A program made the translations under genes and the position numbers. Source: Paradesulfitobacterium ferrireducens (GTDB lineage Bacteria; Bacillota; Desulfitobacteriia; Desulfitobacteriales; Desulfitobacteriaceae). Taken from it: a stretch of DNA of 64,000 bases. The stretch spans positions 1 to 64,000 of the forward strand of contig NZ_JAFLRH010000040.1 of NCBI RefSeq assembly GCF_017310645.1, given 5' to 3'. The notes under the pieces are model-generated. The model ran no database searches and was not told where the DNA came from. It saw only the letters and a program-made list of their open reading frames with translations. Shown here piece by piece: positions 17,217 through 29,411 of the stretch (positions are counted from its first letter, which is position 1; the number at the start of each line of letters is the position of its first letter).

Positions 17217-17818
17217 TTGGAATGCTGCGCGGAAAGGTCTGGGAGGCAGCAGGGGAGCGCTTGGTTTTAGATGTCAATGGGGTCGGGTACATACTCTCCG
17301 TTCCCAATGTCTTGTTAAATAAAACGAAAGTCGGACAGGACTTAACGCTCTATACACACCTTATTCCTAAGGAAGATGAGTTTTTGTTCTTTGGTTTTGG
17401 AACGATGGCTGAAAAGCAATTGTTTTTGGCCATGCTTTCTGTGAATGGTATCGGCCCGAAGACTGCCTTATCCATTCTCTCTACTTTCACCGTAGAACAA
17501 GTCGAAAGTGCGATTGCCCAAGAGAATGTGGGTTTGCTCACTAAAGTTCCGGGGCTTGGCAAAAAGACGGCCCAACGGGCGGTTCTCGAGTTAAAGGAGA
17601 AGTTTAAAATCCGTTCGGGAGACAAATTCATCTTGGAACCGGCTGTCGCTGGTTCCGACGTTTTAGACAGCATGCTTGCCTTGGGATTTAGCCTGGAGGA
17701 AGCGCGCTGGGCCCTCTCTCAAGTTCAAGGGCAGGGTTTGGAAGAAGCGCAGAATCTAAGCACAGAGCAGCAATTAAAGCTGGCCTTGCGTTATCTCAGC
17801 GCAGCGAATACGCGCTAG
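17213..17818 (+). CDS. ruvA: Holliday junction helicase subunit RuvA
   Basis: A 201-aa protein that binds four-way junctions and loads Ruv[10 protein letters not shown] is the usual N-terminus. Helix-hairpin-helix motifs are seen at [13 protein letters not shown] and [17 protein letters not shown], with the flexible C-terminal domain III after that. It starts with GTG inside the ruvC stop (GTGA). Confidence 0.95.
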   Translation: MIGMLRGKVWEAAGERLVLDVNGVGYILSVPNVLLNKTKVGQDLTLYTHLIPKEDEFLFFGFGTMAEKQLFLAMLSVNGIGPKTALSILSTFTVEQVESAIAQENVGLLTKVPGLGKKTAQRAVLELKEKFKIRSGDKFILEPAVAGSDVLDSMLALGFSLEEARWALSQVQGQGLEEAQNLSTEQQLKLALRYLSAANTR

Positions 17819-17828
17819 AGGGGAGAAG

Positions 17829-18854
<1,026 letters not shown>

Positions 18855-18940
18855 CCAGTGTCTACGTAACATGAAGTGAGCCGGGAAAGAATATAAGGAA
18901 GGAAAAACGGGCAATCTGTTCAGAGAGTGAGGTGTATTGT

Positions 18941-20266
18941 GTGCGCCTGAAATTGAGCAGAATGCCTTTTCTTGTAACTTTGTTATCGGTTTTCGGCATT
19001 GTTATTTTGACATTATCCCTATTAGCCCAGCCGGTGTTCGCGAAAGAAATTAAAGTGAAACTTGTGTGGAAGTTTGCACAAGCCGGGTGGTTAGAAATAG
19101 CGATTACCGGAGGTGCTTATACACTGAGCGGGTATCCCCCGGCCGCCGTTATGCCCCCGGGCTCGGTACTTCAAGTCGGCTGGGGAGGATTAAGCCCGGT
19201 GATACGATTGAATCATGGGGATTATGCGATCTTTGCCAACGAGACTTTGGAACTTAAGCCGCAGGGTTCCGGAACTTTTAAAATTAAAGATCCTTCCGGC
19301 ACGGAAGTGGTTTACCGTGGCAGCCTTGCCCTGACCTGGCAGGGGGCTCATTGGAATCTGATGAACACACTGGAGGAAGAAGATTATCTTAAAGGCGTGG
19401 TGCCGATGGAAATGAGCAATGAATGGGCCGAGGGAGCATTTGAGGCTTTGAAGGCCCAAAGTGTGGCAGCCCGCACCTTTATGGCCAGGCACACCCAAAA
19501 TAATCAAGCGATAACAGATTCTCCGGATATTGACCAGGCTTATTTAGGGAAGACTGTAGAAGGGGCAGCTTCTGCCGCTGTAGAAGAAACCAAGGGGGAG
19601 ATATTGATTGATGCCCGCTCCCGCCAGCCGATAGATGCCCTTTACTCTTCTCATAACGGCGGCTATACCGAAGATGCGAAAAACGTCTGGGGCAATACCG
19701 ATGCCCATTACTCTTCCCGCCCTGATCCGTTTTCCCAAGGGGTCGGAGGAGCGGTAGACCGATGGCATTTTGTCATTTCTGCGCCGGCTTTAGGCAAAAC
19801 ATTTGGCTTAGGCCCGATCAGAAGATTGTCCCTTGACAAATTGCCCTCCGGTAGGGTAAAAATGGTGAAGATGGAAGACTGGCTGGGACAAGCGCGTGAC
19901 ATTTCAGGACGTGAATTTGTGAAGGCTTTTTATCCATTTGGCCAGCCGATTAAAGAAGAAGCAGTGCTGGGAAGCCTGTTCAGTGTGGAATTCATTAGGT
20001 CGGGCTCCCGGGAAACAGGAAGCACGGGCTTGATGCTTTCTAAAGGATTAAGCCCGGGGCCCCGACTAGACCGGATGATAAGTTCTTACCAAGGAATAGC
20101 TCCTCAAAGTCAGCCGTTCGGAGTGTATGTGATCAATGGCCGCGGCTGGGGGCACGGTGTCGGGATGTCCCAGTGGGGTGCCTACCGCATGGCCCAACTC
20201 GGCAATAGCTACAGGGATATTCTCACTTATTATTATGAGAATACGATTATTGTTCAAAGAGAGTAG
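18941..20266 (+). CDS. SpoIID/LytB-domain protein
   Basis: A 441-aa exported protein with an N-terminal hydrophobic segment (about residues 8-33) ending VFAKE. The SpoIID domain is recognised by [36 protein letters not shown], and the C-terminal [15 protein letters not shown]. SpoIID strips glycan side chains as a lytic transglycosylase during engulfment. This copy is in a ruvB-queA setting and not with spoIIQ or murA, so it may be a paralogue of SpoIID. GTG at 18941 has 'gtgagg' at good distance; a GTG at 18932 is the alternative. Confidence 0.85.
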   Translation: MRLKLSRMPFLVTLLSVFGIVILTLSLLAQPVFAKEIKVKLVWKFAQAGWLEIAITGGAYTLSGYPPAAVMPPGSVLQVGWGGLSPVIRLNHGDYAIFANETLELKPQGSGTFKIKDPSGTEVVYRGSLALTWQGAHWNLMNTLEEEDYLKGVVPMEMSNEWAEGAFEALKAQSVAARTFMARHTQNNQAITDSPDIDQAYLGKTVEGAASAAVEETKGEILIDARSRQPIDALYSSHNGGYTEDAKNVWGNTDAHYSSRPDPFSQGVGGAVDRWHFVISAPALGKTFGLGPIRRLSLDKLPSGRVKMVKMEDWLGQARDISGREFVKAFYPFGQPIKEEAVLGSLFSVEFIRSGSRETGSTGLMLSKGLSPGPRLDRMISSYQGIAPQSQPFGVYVINGRGWGHGVGMSQWGAYRMAQLGNSYRDILTYYYENTIIVQRE

Positions 20267-20348
20267 ACTTCTGCCCTGTTACATTCATCAGTGTTCAGCG
20301 GAGCAGCATGGATGTCTGAGTACTTTTTTAGAGATAGGAGACTCACGC

Positions 20349-21374
20349 TTGAAGACTTCGGATTTCGATTTTCATCTACCGGAAGAACTCATCGCCCAAA
20401 CTCCGGTAGAACCTAGGGATTCGTCCCGCCTCTTGGTTTTAGATCGGGAACGGCAGACTGTAAACCATAAAATCTTTCATGATTTGCCCGGCTTGCTAAA
20501 AGCCGGGGATTTGCTCGTGCTTAATCATACCAGAGTGCTGCCGGCCCGCCTGATTGGAGTGAAACAGGAGACAGAGGCCAAGATTGAACTGCTGCTCCTA
20601 CGCAGGGAAGAACGGGATGTCTGGGAAGTTCTGATCAAGCCCGCCAAACGCCTCAAGATTGGGAATAAGGTATTATTCGGCGAGGGAATGCTTGCGGCTG
20701 AAGTGATTGAGGTCTTGCCGGACGGCAACCGCAAAGTCCGCTTCCAGTACGAAGGTGTCTTCGAGGAGTTATTAGACTGTCTGGGGCGTATGCCGTTGCC
20801 CCCCTATATTCGGGAGCAATTGGAGGATCAGGAGCGCTACCAGACTGTCTATGCCAAAGAAAGCGGCTCGGCGGCTGCCCCGACAGCCGGGCTTCACTTT
20901 ACCCCGGAATTGCTCGCAAAGCTGCAAGAACGGGGAGTGGAAACCGCAGAGATATTGCTGCACGTGGGGCTGGGCACGTTCAGGCCGGTTAAGGCGGAAA
21001 GGATCGAAGAGCATGTGATGCACTCGGAATACTACCGGGTGCTGCCTGAAGCCGCTGAGCAGATTAACCGGGCCAAAGCTGAGAAACGGAGGGTCATTGC
21101 GGTGGGTACGACCGTGACCCGGACCTTAGAGTCCATTGCTGATGCCGAGGGCTTAGTGAGAGCGGGAGAAGGGTGGACCGACATCTTTATTTATCCGCCC
21201 TATCGCTTCAAAGCAGTGGATGCTTTAATTACGAACTTTCATTTCCCCAAATCAACCTTGGTCATGCTTGTCAGTGCCTTTGCCGGGAGGGAATTTCTGC
21301 TTCAGGCTTACGAAACAGCGGTGCGGGAGCGTTACCGCTTTTACAGCTTTGGGGATTCCATGTTGATTATTTAA
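20349..21374 (+). CDS. queA: S-adenosylmethionine:tRNA ribosyltransferase-isomerase QueA
   Basis: The 341-aa enzyme transfers the ribosyl group of SAM to preQ1-tRNA, making epoxyqueuosine. [15 protein letters not shown] opens it; [12 protein letters not shown] and VGLGTFRPV are family signatures. The start is TTG at 20349 with 'ataggag' upstream; upstream in-frame codons overlap the previous gene and lack similarity. It is paired with tgt, as usual. Confidence 0.94.
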   Translation: MKTSDFDFHLPEELIAQTPVEPRDSSRLLVLDRERQTVNHKIFHDLPGLLKAGDLLVLNHTRVLPARLIGVKQETEAKIELLLLRREERDVWEVLIKPAKRLKIGNKVLFGEGMLAAEVIEVLPDGNRKVRFQYEGVFEELLDCLGRMPLPPYIREQLEDQERYQTVYAKESGSAAAPTAGLHFTPELLAKLQERGVETAEILLHVGLGTFRPVKAERIEEHVMHSEYYRVLPEAAEQINRAKAEKRRVIAVGTTVTRTLESIADAEGLVRAGEGWTDIFIYPPYRFKAVDALITNFHFPKSTLVMLVSAFAGREFLLQAYETAVRERYRFYSFGDSMLII

Positions 21375-21414
21375 GGCAAATTATTATAGTAAAGTTATCT
21401 TAAATTGGCGTTAG

Positions 21415-22581
<1,167 letters not shown>

Positions 22582-22682
22582 ATAAAATTTGTTTGTTATT
22601 GGCAGGATTTTGACCAGGGTGTGCTGAATAGTTGAGTAATTTGGGAAAAATACAAGTGTGAGAGAAAAAAGGAGGACCATTA

Positions 22683-23039
22683 ATGCCAAGTTCAACCGTT
22701 ACCCTAGTCCTTTATTTTGCAGTGTTTTTCGGTATCGTGTACTTTCTCATGATCCGGCCCCAGCAAAAGCAGCAGAAACAACGCCAGGCCTTATTAAGCA
22801 GCTTGAAAGTCAAAGACAAAGTCATTACGGTCGGCGGAATCCATGGCAAAATCATGAAAGTCAAAGACAAATCCGTCATCCTGCAAATCGCGGACAAAGT
22901 GGAAATTGAAATCGCCAAAGCCGGGATTGCCAGTGTGGAAAACCGGGAAATCACTGCGGATGACAAGAAGAATAAAGAGGATAAAAACAATAGTGATGAG
23001 AGTGGAGAAAAGGCGGAGCAGGAAAAAGCAGAAGCTTAA
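22683..23039 (+). CDS. yajC: Preprotein translocase subunit YajC
   Basis: A 118-aa protein with one N-terminal membrane helix (about residues 5-23), then IRPQQKQQKQ and a beta-rich KVKDKVITVGGIHGKI segment. The Lys/Glu-rich tail is disordered. YajC associates with SecDF; secD and secF follow 1.6 kb downstream. A strong 'aaaggagg' precedes the ATG. Confidence 0.93.
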   Translation: MPSSTVTLVLYFAVFFGIVYFLMIRPQQKQQKQRQALLSSLKVKDKVITVGGIHGKIMKVKDKSVILQIADKVEIEIAKAGIASVENREITADDKKNKEDKNNSDESGEKAEQEKAEA

Positions 23040-23057
23040 GTATGTGAGCAATAGTAT

Positions 23058-23127
23058 AAAAAGCTAGCTTAAAATGAAAAGCTAGCTTAAAATCAAAAGC
23101 AAGTGGTAAAGCCGCTTGCTTTTGAAT
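23058..23127 (+). terminator. Tandem 18-bp repeat and terminator after yajC
   Basis: Two copies of aaaagctagcttaaaat lie head to tail (about 23058-23093). A stem aaaagcaag/cttgctttt follows at about 23096-23125 with a short T-rich tail, which I take as the yajC terminator. Confidence 0.6.
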
Positions 23128-23164
23128 TAGAATTCCTTAGGGATTACCACTAATGGGGGCCAAT

Positions 23165-23920
23165 ATGGGGAAAGATGCTTATGAAGAAAAAGTGCGCGCC
23201 GAGCTCAAGGCCTGGGGGAGGCAAAACTTAAAGCCTCCGGGCCTGTGGGAGCGGGCATCCAAGGGCATGCAGGCGAAAATTAACGATATGATTCCGGATA
23301 AGGTCCATACGCTTTTGACTGCAACCGTGAAAGGATTGGTTAAGACCGTGCTTTTTGGGCTGGAGTTCGTTCCGAAAAACGCGCCTGCGCAAGGGTTGTC
23401 TTTAGCGGAACGGGACCGATGGGCTTTGAATTTGTTATCCGACTATAAAAAGATTGCAGCGGCTGAAGGGGCCGGTACGGGAGCCGGCGGCTTTGTTCTG
23501 GGGATGGCAGATTTCCCGGCCTTAATGGCGATTAAGATGAAATTCTTGTTTGAACTGGCACATGTTTATGGGTTTTCAACACAAGATTATCATGAACGCC
23601 TTTTTCTGCTCTATGTCTTCCAACTGGCTTTTTCCAGTCAAGAACAAAAGCCGAATTTGTACCATGCCATTGCTCACTGGGAAGAGACCGTGGAAAAATG
23701 GCCTTCCGGAACAAAATACCTGGAACAGATTGATTGGGAAAAGTTTCAGCGGGAGTACCGGGATACGATCGATTTGCGCAAGATGCTGCAGATGCTTCCC
23801 GGAGTGGGAGCCGTCGTAGGTGCGTGGGCCAATTACGGTCTCTTAGAGGAGCTGGGCCAGGTAGGAATGAACTGCTATCGACTGCGCCTGCTGCCGGTGG
23901 AGGAAAGAGTGCATGAATAA
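23165..23920 (+). CDS. EcsC family protein
   Basis: A 251-aa protein matching the EcsC family: an N-terminal amphipathic region, then GAGTGAGGFVLGMADFPALMAIKMKF-type Gly-rich helices, and LPGVGAVVGAWANYGL near the C-terminus. In Bacillus EcsC lies with the EcsAB transporter, and its biochemical role is unknown. No ecsAB genes are seen here. The ATG at 23165 has 'gggggcc' upstream; an ATG four codons earlier is possible. It overlaps the HD gene by 8 nt. Confidence 0.78.
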   Translation: MGKDAYEEKVRAELKAWGRQNLKPPGLWERASKGMQAKINDMIPDKVHTLLTATVKGLVKTVLFGLEFVPKNAPAQGLSLAERDRWALNLLSDYKKIAAAEGAGTGAGGFVLGMADFPALMAIKMKFLFELAHVYGFSTQDYHERLFLLYVFQLAFSSQEQKPNLYHAIAHWEETVEKWPSGTKYLEQIDWEKFQREYRDTIDLRKMLQMLPGVGAVVGAWANYGLLEELGQVGMNCYRLRLLPVEERVHE

Positions 23921-24575
23921 GGTGACCATCGAAGAAATTAAGGCGGATGCTCTGGTTCAGGGATATATCGAAGGCGGGAACCGCCATCTGGAAGCTCTTG
24001 GCTACACCGAACACGGGTACAGGCATGTGGGTTTGGTTGCTCATATTGCCTCCAACATTCTGCAAAAACTTGAGCATAGTGAGCGGGAGCTGGAGTTGGC
24101 GGCGATTGCTTCCTATCTCCACGACATTGGTAATGTGATCAATAGAAACAGGCATGCCCAGATTGGCGCGGTGCTGGCGGCTCAGATTCTGGAGCGGTAC
24201 GCGCTGCTTCCGGAGGAAATTGCGGTCATCATCGGTGCAATCGGAAATCATGACGAGAGTGACGGGCATCCGGTCAGTGCCGTGTCGGCGGCGCTGATTC
24301 TTGCGGATAAATCGGATGTTCACCGTTCCCGTGTCCGCAATCATGATCCGGCTACGTTTGATATTCACGACCGGGTAAACTATGCGGTAGAGCATTCCTT
24401 TTTACGCGTTTACGGCAAAGATAGAATTGCCCTTGAATTAACCATTGACACGAAGATTTGCCCGGTGATGGATTATTTTGAAATTTTCCTGGCGCGCATG
24501 CTTTTATGCCGGAAAGCTGCTGAATTTTTAGGCGCAAATTTTGAACTATGGATTAACAGTGTGAAACTGCTGTGA
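23913..24575 (+). CDS. HD-domain phosphohydrolase
   Basis: A 220-aa protein with the HD metal-site pattern: HVGLVAHIAS (first His), YLHDIGN (HD pair), and GAIGNHDESD. Such enzymes hydrolyse nucleotides or cyclic dinucleotides; the substrate cannot be told from sequence. It is co-transcribed with the EcsC-like gene (8-nt overlap). Confidence 0.8.
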   Translation: MNKVTIEEIKADALVQGYIEGGNRHLEALGYTEHGYRHVGLVAHIASNILQKLEHSERELELAAIASYLHDIGNVINRNRHAQIGAVLAAQILERYALLPEEIAVIIGAIGNHDESDGHPVSAVSAALILADKSDVHRSRVRNHDPATFDIHDRVNYAVEHSFLRVYGKDRIALELTIDTKICPVMDYFEIFLARMLLCRKAAEFLGANFELWINSVKLL

Positions 24576-24580
24576 ATAAA

Positions 24581-24610
24581 TTGACACTGGGACAAGCCAA
24601 GCCTTATAAT
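24581..24610 (+). promoter_or_regulatory. Sigma-A promoter of secDF
   Basis: A perfect TTGACA and a perfect TATAAT are separated by 18 bp, about 50 bp before the secD start. Confidence 0.75.
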
Positions 24611-24659
24611 TAATTTTGGCATGGGCAAGTCCCATTATTGTTAAAAGGGAGGAACATAG

Positions 24660-25892
24660 ATGAGACGGGGAAACATCATCAAGCTCGCAGCACTCGTGCT
24701 GCTCGCAGCCTTAGCCGTGGCATTTTCGATTCAACCCCTCACAAATACCACTAATGGTATTCCATTGGGACTTGACTTGCGCGGCGGTGTCCACTTAGTG
24801 TTGCAGGCTCAGCCGGGTGCCGACGGAAAGGCAATCACCCGGGAAGATATGGACAAAGCCAAGGCGATCATTTCAAAACGGGTCAATGATTTAGGAGTTT
24901 CAGAACCTTATATTCAGACGGATTATGATAAAAAGAGAATTATTGTCGATTTAGCCGGGGTTCAAGATCCTGACAAAGCCGTGTCGGTGCTTAAAACTAC
25001 GGCCAAGCTTACTTTCCGCGATCCGCAGGGTAATGTGGTGCTGGAGGGGGATGAGCTGAAAGATGCTCGTGCCGGACAGAATCAACGGGGAGAATTTGTG
25101 GTTAATTTGACGTTCTCACCCGAAGGCGCCAAGAAATTCGCTGATTTAACGACGAAATATGTGGGACAACGTATCAGTATTAACCTTGATGAAAAAATAC
25201 TGACAAATCCTCAAGTTAATGAACCGATTCCCAATGGTCAAGCAGAGGTTACCGGATATTCCTCCATGGAGGATGCGGCCAACGATGCCGTGCTTATCCG
25301 CTCCGGTTCATTGCCTGTAAGTATGAGCATCGCGGAGAAACGGCAAGTGGGCGCTTCTCTAGGTGTTGATTCTCTGAATAAAAGCATCCAGGCGAGTATT
25401 TACGGCTTAGTCTTTATTGTGCTATTTATGCTGCTCTTCTACAGGCTGCCCGGATTGGTGGCCAACTTCAGCCTGGTGGTATTTGCCTTGATTATGCTCT
25501 GGGCCTTATGGCTGTTCCGAGCAGTCTTAACCTTACCCGGAATTGCCGGCTTCATCTTGTCGGTGGGGATGGCGGTGGACTTAAACATTATCGTCTACGA
25601 GCGTATTAAAGAAGAGCTGCGCCTGGGCAAATCCCTGCGCGCCGCGGTTGAAGCGGGATTCAGCCGGGCCTTCATTACCGTATTTGACTCCAACCTTACC
25701 ACCATGTTTGCAGCGGCTACCCTGTTCTTCCTCGGAACGGGGTCGATCAAAGGGTTTGCGATTACCCTGGGTCTGGGTATTATCGCCAGCTTGTTTACGG
25801 CCATCACCTTTACGCGTATGATTCTCCGCTGGATCGTGGGTATCAGCCCGCGCATGAGTACTTTCTGGTTTGGCGTAAGGAGGGAAGCATAA
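24660..25892 (+). CDS. secD: Protein translocase subunit SecD
   Basis: A 410-aa RND-type membrane protein that uses the proton gradient to help release exported proteins. GIPLGLDLRGGVHLVLQ is the D1 motif. A large extracytoplasmic domain (about residues 40-235) is followed by five C-terminal membrane helices with GMAVDLNIIVYERIKEEL. It overlaps secF by 1 nt. The strong sigma-A promoter at 24581 drives it. Confidence 0.95.
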   Translation: MRRGNIIKLAALVLLAALAVAFSIQPLTNTTNGIPLGLDLRGGVHLVLQAQPGADGKAITREDMDKAKAIISKRVNDLGVSEPYIQTDYDKKRIIVDLAGVQDPDKAVSVLKTTAKLTFRDPQGNVVLEGDELKDARAGQNQRGEFVVNLTFSPEGAKKFADLTTKYVGQRISINLDEKILTNPQVNEPIPNGQAEVTGYSSMEDAANDAVLIRSGSLPVSMSIAEKRQVGASLGVDSLNKSIQASIYGLVFIVLFMLLFYRLPGLVANFSLVVFALIMLWALWLFRAVLTLPGIAGFILSVGMAVDLNIIVYERIKEELRLGKSLRAAVEAGFSRAFITVFDSNLTTMFAAATLFFLGTGSIKGFAITLGLGIIASLFTAITFTRMILRWIVGISPRMSTFWFGVRREA

Positions 25893-26866
25893 TGGCTCAG
25901 AAAAATACATCCCAGACCCCCTCAACGCCCGCGGCCAAGGCGGAAACCTATGAACAAGTGCAAAAGATGCATCCTCTCTATTTTAATATCGTTAAAAGAC
26001 GGTACTGGTGGTTTGCCATCTCGCTTATTGTCATTATTCCGGGGATAATCTCCCTCTTTGTGCAGGGTTTGAACCTGGGGATTGACTTCAAAGGCGGCAC
26101 CATGCTTGATATGAAGTTTAATAAACCCGTGACCCAAACTGCGATTACCGACAGTTTGAATGCCGTAGGGTTGGATGGGAGCGTTCAGCTGTCAAATGGA
26201 GCTACCGTTGCTCTCATCAGAACAGATGCTCTGGAAGAAGATAAACGCAACCAACTCCTAACCGCGATCCAGCAAAAGGCAGGGGATTTTGACCGCGCTT
26301 CTCTCAAAGAAGATAAAGTCGGCCCGGCTATGGGGAGAGAACTCACCAGCAATGCGTTTTGGGCTTTGATTATTGCCTCGGCCTTGATGCTTGCCTATAT
26401 CTCTTTCCGCTTCCAATTCGCCTTCGCGATTTCAGGAATCATCGCCTTGCTGCACGATGTCTTGGTTACCGTCGGGATCTTCTCGATTTTCCAGATCCAG
26501 ATTGATTCGACCTTTGTGGCCGCTGTCTTAACCGTTTTTGGTTATTCAATTAATGATACCGTTGTTATTTTCGACCGTATCCGTGAAAATGAAACCCGCA
26601 TGAAACGCGGAGAAAGCTATGAAGATGTGGTCGATAAATCGGTGTGGCAGACCATGGGTCGTTCTATTAAGACCGTCGTAACAGTTTTAATTGCCCTTCT
26701 TTCCATCTTTCTTCTGGGTGGAGAATCGACAAAGGTCTTTGCCCTGGCTATGCTGATCGGGGTGTTCAGCGGAGCTTACTCTTCAATCTTTAATGCCAGC
26801 CAAATCCTGGTTGAGATTCGGAAGCATTTCGGCAAAGGTGGAAGAGTGGTCAAGGCACGGGCCTAG
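25892..26866 (+). CDS. secF: Protein translocase subunit SecF
   Basis: A 324-aa partner of SecD. GLNLGIDFKGGTMLDMKF near residue 55 is the D1-like motif, and YSINDTVVIFDRIRENE marks the TM4 region. Six membrane segments are expected. It begins on the last base of the secD stop. Confidence 0.95.
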   Translation: MAQKNTSQTPSTPAAKAETYEQVQKMHPLYFNIVKRRYWWFAISLIVIIPGIISLFVQGLNLGIDFKGGTMLDMKFNKPVTQTAITDSLNAVGLDGSVQLSNGATVALIRTDALEEDKRNQLLTAIQQKAGDFDRASLKEDKVGPAMGRELTSNAFWALIIASALMLAYISFRFQFAFAISGIIALLHDVLVTVGIFSIFQIQIDSTFVAAVLTVFGYSINDTVVIFDRIRENETRMKRGESYEDVVDKSVWQTMGRSIKTVVTVLIALLSIFLLGGESTKVFALAMLIGVFSGAYSSIFNASQILVEIRKHFGKGGRVVKARA

Positions 26867-26930
26867 CTCAAAGAGAAATATTGATAGCTTAGAAAAAGAA
26901 AATACCTTGTTGAGTCAAAGATATTAACGC

Positions 26931-26970
26931 AAACTTACCCTTGGACAAGTCCTGGGGTAAGTTTTCCTTT
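26931..26970 (+). terminator. Terminator after secF
   Basis: Arms aaacttaccc/gggtaagttt enclose a 14-nt loop with its own ggac/gtcc stem, followed by ttccttt. It lies 64 bp after secF, before the ilvB promoter. Confidence 0.75.
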
Positions 26971-27018
26971 AGCTAATCAGGAAGTTTTCTTTATCCTAAA
27001 CCGGCGTATATTTGTATA

Positions 27019-27048
27019 ATGACAAGGTTTAGCGCTGTGTACTATAAT
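27019..27048 (+). promoter_or_regulatory. Promoter of ilvBH
   Basis: ATGACA, an 18-bp spacer and a perfect TATAAT lie 30 bp before the ilvB start. The leader is too short for a T-box or a peptide attenuator. Confidence 0.6.
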
Positions 27049-27077
27049 AGGTACATAACCTTAGAGGAGGGTGACCT

Positions 27078-28772
27078 GTGAGAATTACGGGAGCAGAAGC
27101 AATTATTGAAAGTTTAAGAAGAGAAAATGTCGAAGTTGTATTTGGTTATCCGGGGGGAGCCGTGCTCACCCTTTATGACGCTTTGCATAAGGCTGACTTC
27201 CATCATATCCTTACCCGCCATGAGCAGGGGGCAATCCATGCAGCTGACGGGTATGCGCGGGCTACCGGCAAAGTGGGAGTGTGTATGGCCACTTCCGGCC
27301 CGGGGGCCACGAACTTAGTGACCGGAATCGCCACCGCCTATATGGATTCGATACCGATTGTGGCCTTTACCGGACAGGTGGCGGTTCCTTTAATCGGACG
27401 GGATTCTTTTCAGGAAGCGGATATCCGCGGAATTACCACCCCGATTACCAAACACAACTACCTGGTGAAAAAGGTTGAAGACCTGCCGCGTGTGATTAAA
27501 GAGGCTTTTTTTATTGCCCGCACCGGGCGTCCGGGTCCGGTGGTGATTGATGTGGCCAAAGATGTGTTCGCGGCAACCTTTGAGTACGAGTATCCTGAAA
27601 GTGTGAACCTGCGGGGTTACCGCCCCATCTTCGAAGGGGATCAAAGCGCGATAGACCAAGCGTTTGAGGCCATAGCTGAAGCCAAGAAACCGCTTATTTT
27701 TGTCGGGGGTGGGGTAAACCTGGCCAATATGGCGCGCGAAATCACGGAACTGGCGGACTTAACCGGCTTCCCGGTTACTTCGAGCTTGATGGGGCTTGGC
27801 ACGGTGCCGGCTGACCATCCTCAGCATCTGGGCATGGTAGGGATGCACGGCACCTATGCCGCCAATATTGCGACTACAGAATGTGATCTCCTCATCGGAA
27901 TCGGGGTTCGCTTTGATGACAGGGTTACCGGGTTGCTGGCGGATTTCGCGTCTAAGGCCAAAGTGATTCACTTTGACATTGACCCGGCCGAGATTAATAA
28001 AAATGTTTTAAGTGATATCCGGGTCGTGGGTGATTTGCGCTGGTCGCTGCCAGCGTTGCTAACCAAAGCCGGAAACAGGAAACCCGGGGAATGGAGAGCT
28101 CCTATCGCGGACTGGGGCCGGCAAGTTAAAACATGGGCCCAGGATAAACCGCTTAGCTATGAACAGAGAACCGATGTGATAATGCCTCAGGCTGTCATCG
28201 AAAAAGTGAGCGAATTGACTCAGGGAGAAGCTGTGATTGTCACGGATGTGGGGCAGCATCAAATGTGGACGGCCCAGTACTACCGTTTTAAAAACCCCCG
28301 TTCATTTCTCACCTCAGGTGGGCTTGGAACCATGGGCTATGGACTTCCTTCCGCTATTGGAGCGCAAATGGGCAAGCCGGATCAGACCGTCTTTCTCTTT
28401 GCCGGAGACGGCGGGATCATGATGAATTGCCAGGAGATTGCGACCGCCGCCAATAATAATCTCCCGATCAAAGTGATTATCTTGAATAACCAGGTCTTAG
28501 GGATGGTGGCCCAGTGGCAGCGCATGTTTTATGAGGGTCGTTTAGCCCATACCAGCCTCAAAGGGCGCACTGACTTTGTCAAGCTCGCTGAGGCTATGGG
28601 TGCTACGGGTTTGCGCGTAAGCAAGCCGGAAGAATTAGAGCCAACCTTAAGGAAAGCCATGGAGATTCCAGGACCGGTCTTTATTGATGTGATCGTGCCC
28701 TCGACGGAAGATGTTTTGCCCATGGTTCCTCCAGGAGCCCGTCTGGACCAGATCATTATGGGGGGTGAATAA
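27078..28772 (+). CDS. ilvB: Acetolactate synthase large subunit
   Basis: A 564-aa TPP- and FAD-dependent enzyme for branched-chain amino-acid synthesis. GYPGGAVLTLYD and the catalytic Glu region in LTRHEQGAIHAADGYAR lie at the N-terminus. The TPP-binding motif GDGGIMMN...NN sits near residues 450-480. It starts with GTG and is followed 3 bp later by the regulatory subunit gene. Confidence 0.95.
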   Translation: MRITGAEAIIESLRRENVEVVFGYPGGAVLTLYDALHKADFHHILTRHEQGAIHAADGYARATGKVGVCMATSGPGATNLVTGIATAYMDSIPIVAFTGQVAVPLIGRDSFQEADIRGITTPITKHNYLVKKVEDLPRVIKEAFFIARTGRPGPVVIDVAKDVFAATFEYEYPESVNLRGYRPIFEGDQSAIDQAFEAIAEAKKPLIFVGGGVNLANMAREITELADLTGFPVTSSLMGLGTVPADHPQHLGMVGMHGTYAANIATTECDLLIGIGVRFDDRVTGLLADFASKAKVIHFDIDPAEINKNVLSDIRVVGDLRWSLPALLTKAGNRKPGEWRAPIADWGRQVKTWAQDKPLSYEQRTDVIMPQAVIEKVSELTQGEAVIVTDVGQHQMWTAQYYRFKNPRSFLTSGGLGTMGYGLPSAIGAQMGKPDQTVFLFAGDGGIMMNCQEIATAANNNLPIKVIILNNQVLGMVAQWQRMFYEGRLAHTSLKGRTDFVKLAEAMGATGLRVSKPEELEPTLRKAMEIPGPVFIDVIVPSTEDVLPMVPPGARLDQIIMGGE

Positions 28773-28775
28773 AAC

Positions 28776-29270
28776 ATGAAACACACCTTAGCAGTGTTGG
28801 TAGAAAACAGGCCGGGGGTTTTGACCCATATTTCCGGACTGATCAGCCGCCGGGCGTTTAATATTGAGAGTATCGCCGCCGGGTATACGGAAGAACCGGA
28901 TACCACCCGGATCACCATTGTGGTGGAAGCGGATGAAATTGAATTAGAGCAAGTCGTAAACCAGCTCTCAAAACTGGTCGATGTCATTAAGATCAGCAAT
29001 TTGACGGCGGGAGATTCCATCCACCGGGAGCTGGCGTTGATAAAGGTGAAAGCCAGTGCAGAGAATCGTTCCAATGTGGTGGACATCGTCGATATCTTCC
29101 GTGCCAAAATCGTGGATGTGAACCGGGAAACCATGGTGATTGAGCTCACCGGGGAAGAAACTAAAATTGACGCCTTGTGCGAAGTGCTAAAAGACTATGG
29201 CATTATTGAAATCGTGCGTACAGGTAAAATCGCCCTCTCTCGCGGGCCGGTTCCTGCGAAAGAACTATAA
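28776..29270 (+). CDS. ilvH: Acetolactate synthase small (regulatory) subunit
   Basis: A 164-aa subunit that confers valine feedback control. The N-terminal ACT domain is LAVLVENRPGVLTHISGLISRR with FNIESIAAGYTEEPD. The C-terminal half is typical of IlvN/IlvH. Confidence 0.94.
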   Translation: MKHTLAVLVENRPGVLTHISGLISRRAFNIESIAAGYTEEPDTTRITIVVEADEIELEQVVNQLSKLVDVIKISNLTAGDSIHRELALIKVKASAENRSNVVDIVDIFRAKIVDVNRETMVIELTGEETKIDALCEVLKDYGIIEIVRTGKIALSRGPVPAKEL

Positions 29271-29319
29271 AGATTTCCATACTCCCCTACCCAGTTGAAA
29301 TAATCTTTGAAATTTCTGA

Positions 29320-29348
29320 TTGACACATACCGGTATAGGGTATTAAAC
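29320..29348 (+). promoter_or_regulatory. Promoter with palindromic operator before the DUF1638 gene
   Basis: TTGACA at 29320-29325 is followed 17 bp later by a weak TTAAAC. The spacer holds the perfect palindrome ataccggtat (29327-29336), and a wider imperfect dyad, ATACC-N6-GGGTAT, follows. This suggests a repressor site of unknown type. Confidence 0.45.
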
Positions 29349-29411
29349 TCAGAATAACATAAAGATTAAGACGCAGACGGGTTCCAAGAAAAAGGTTGGG
29401 GGGGAAAAGAT

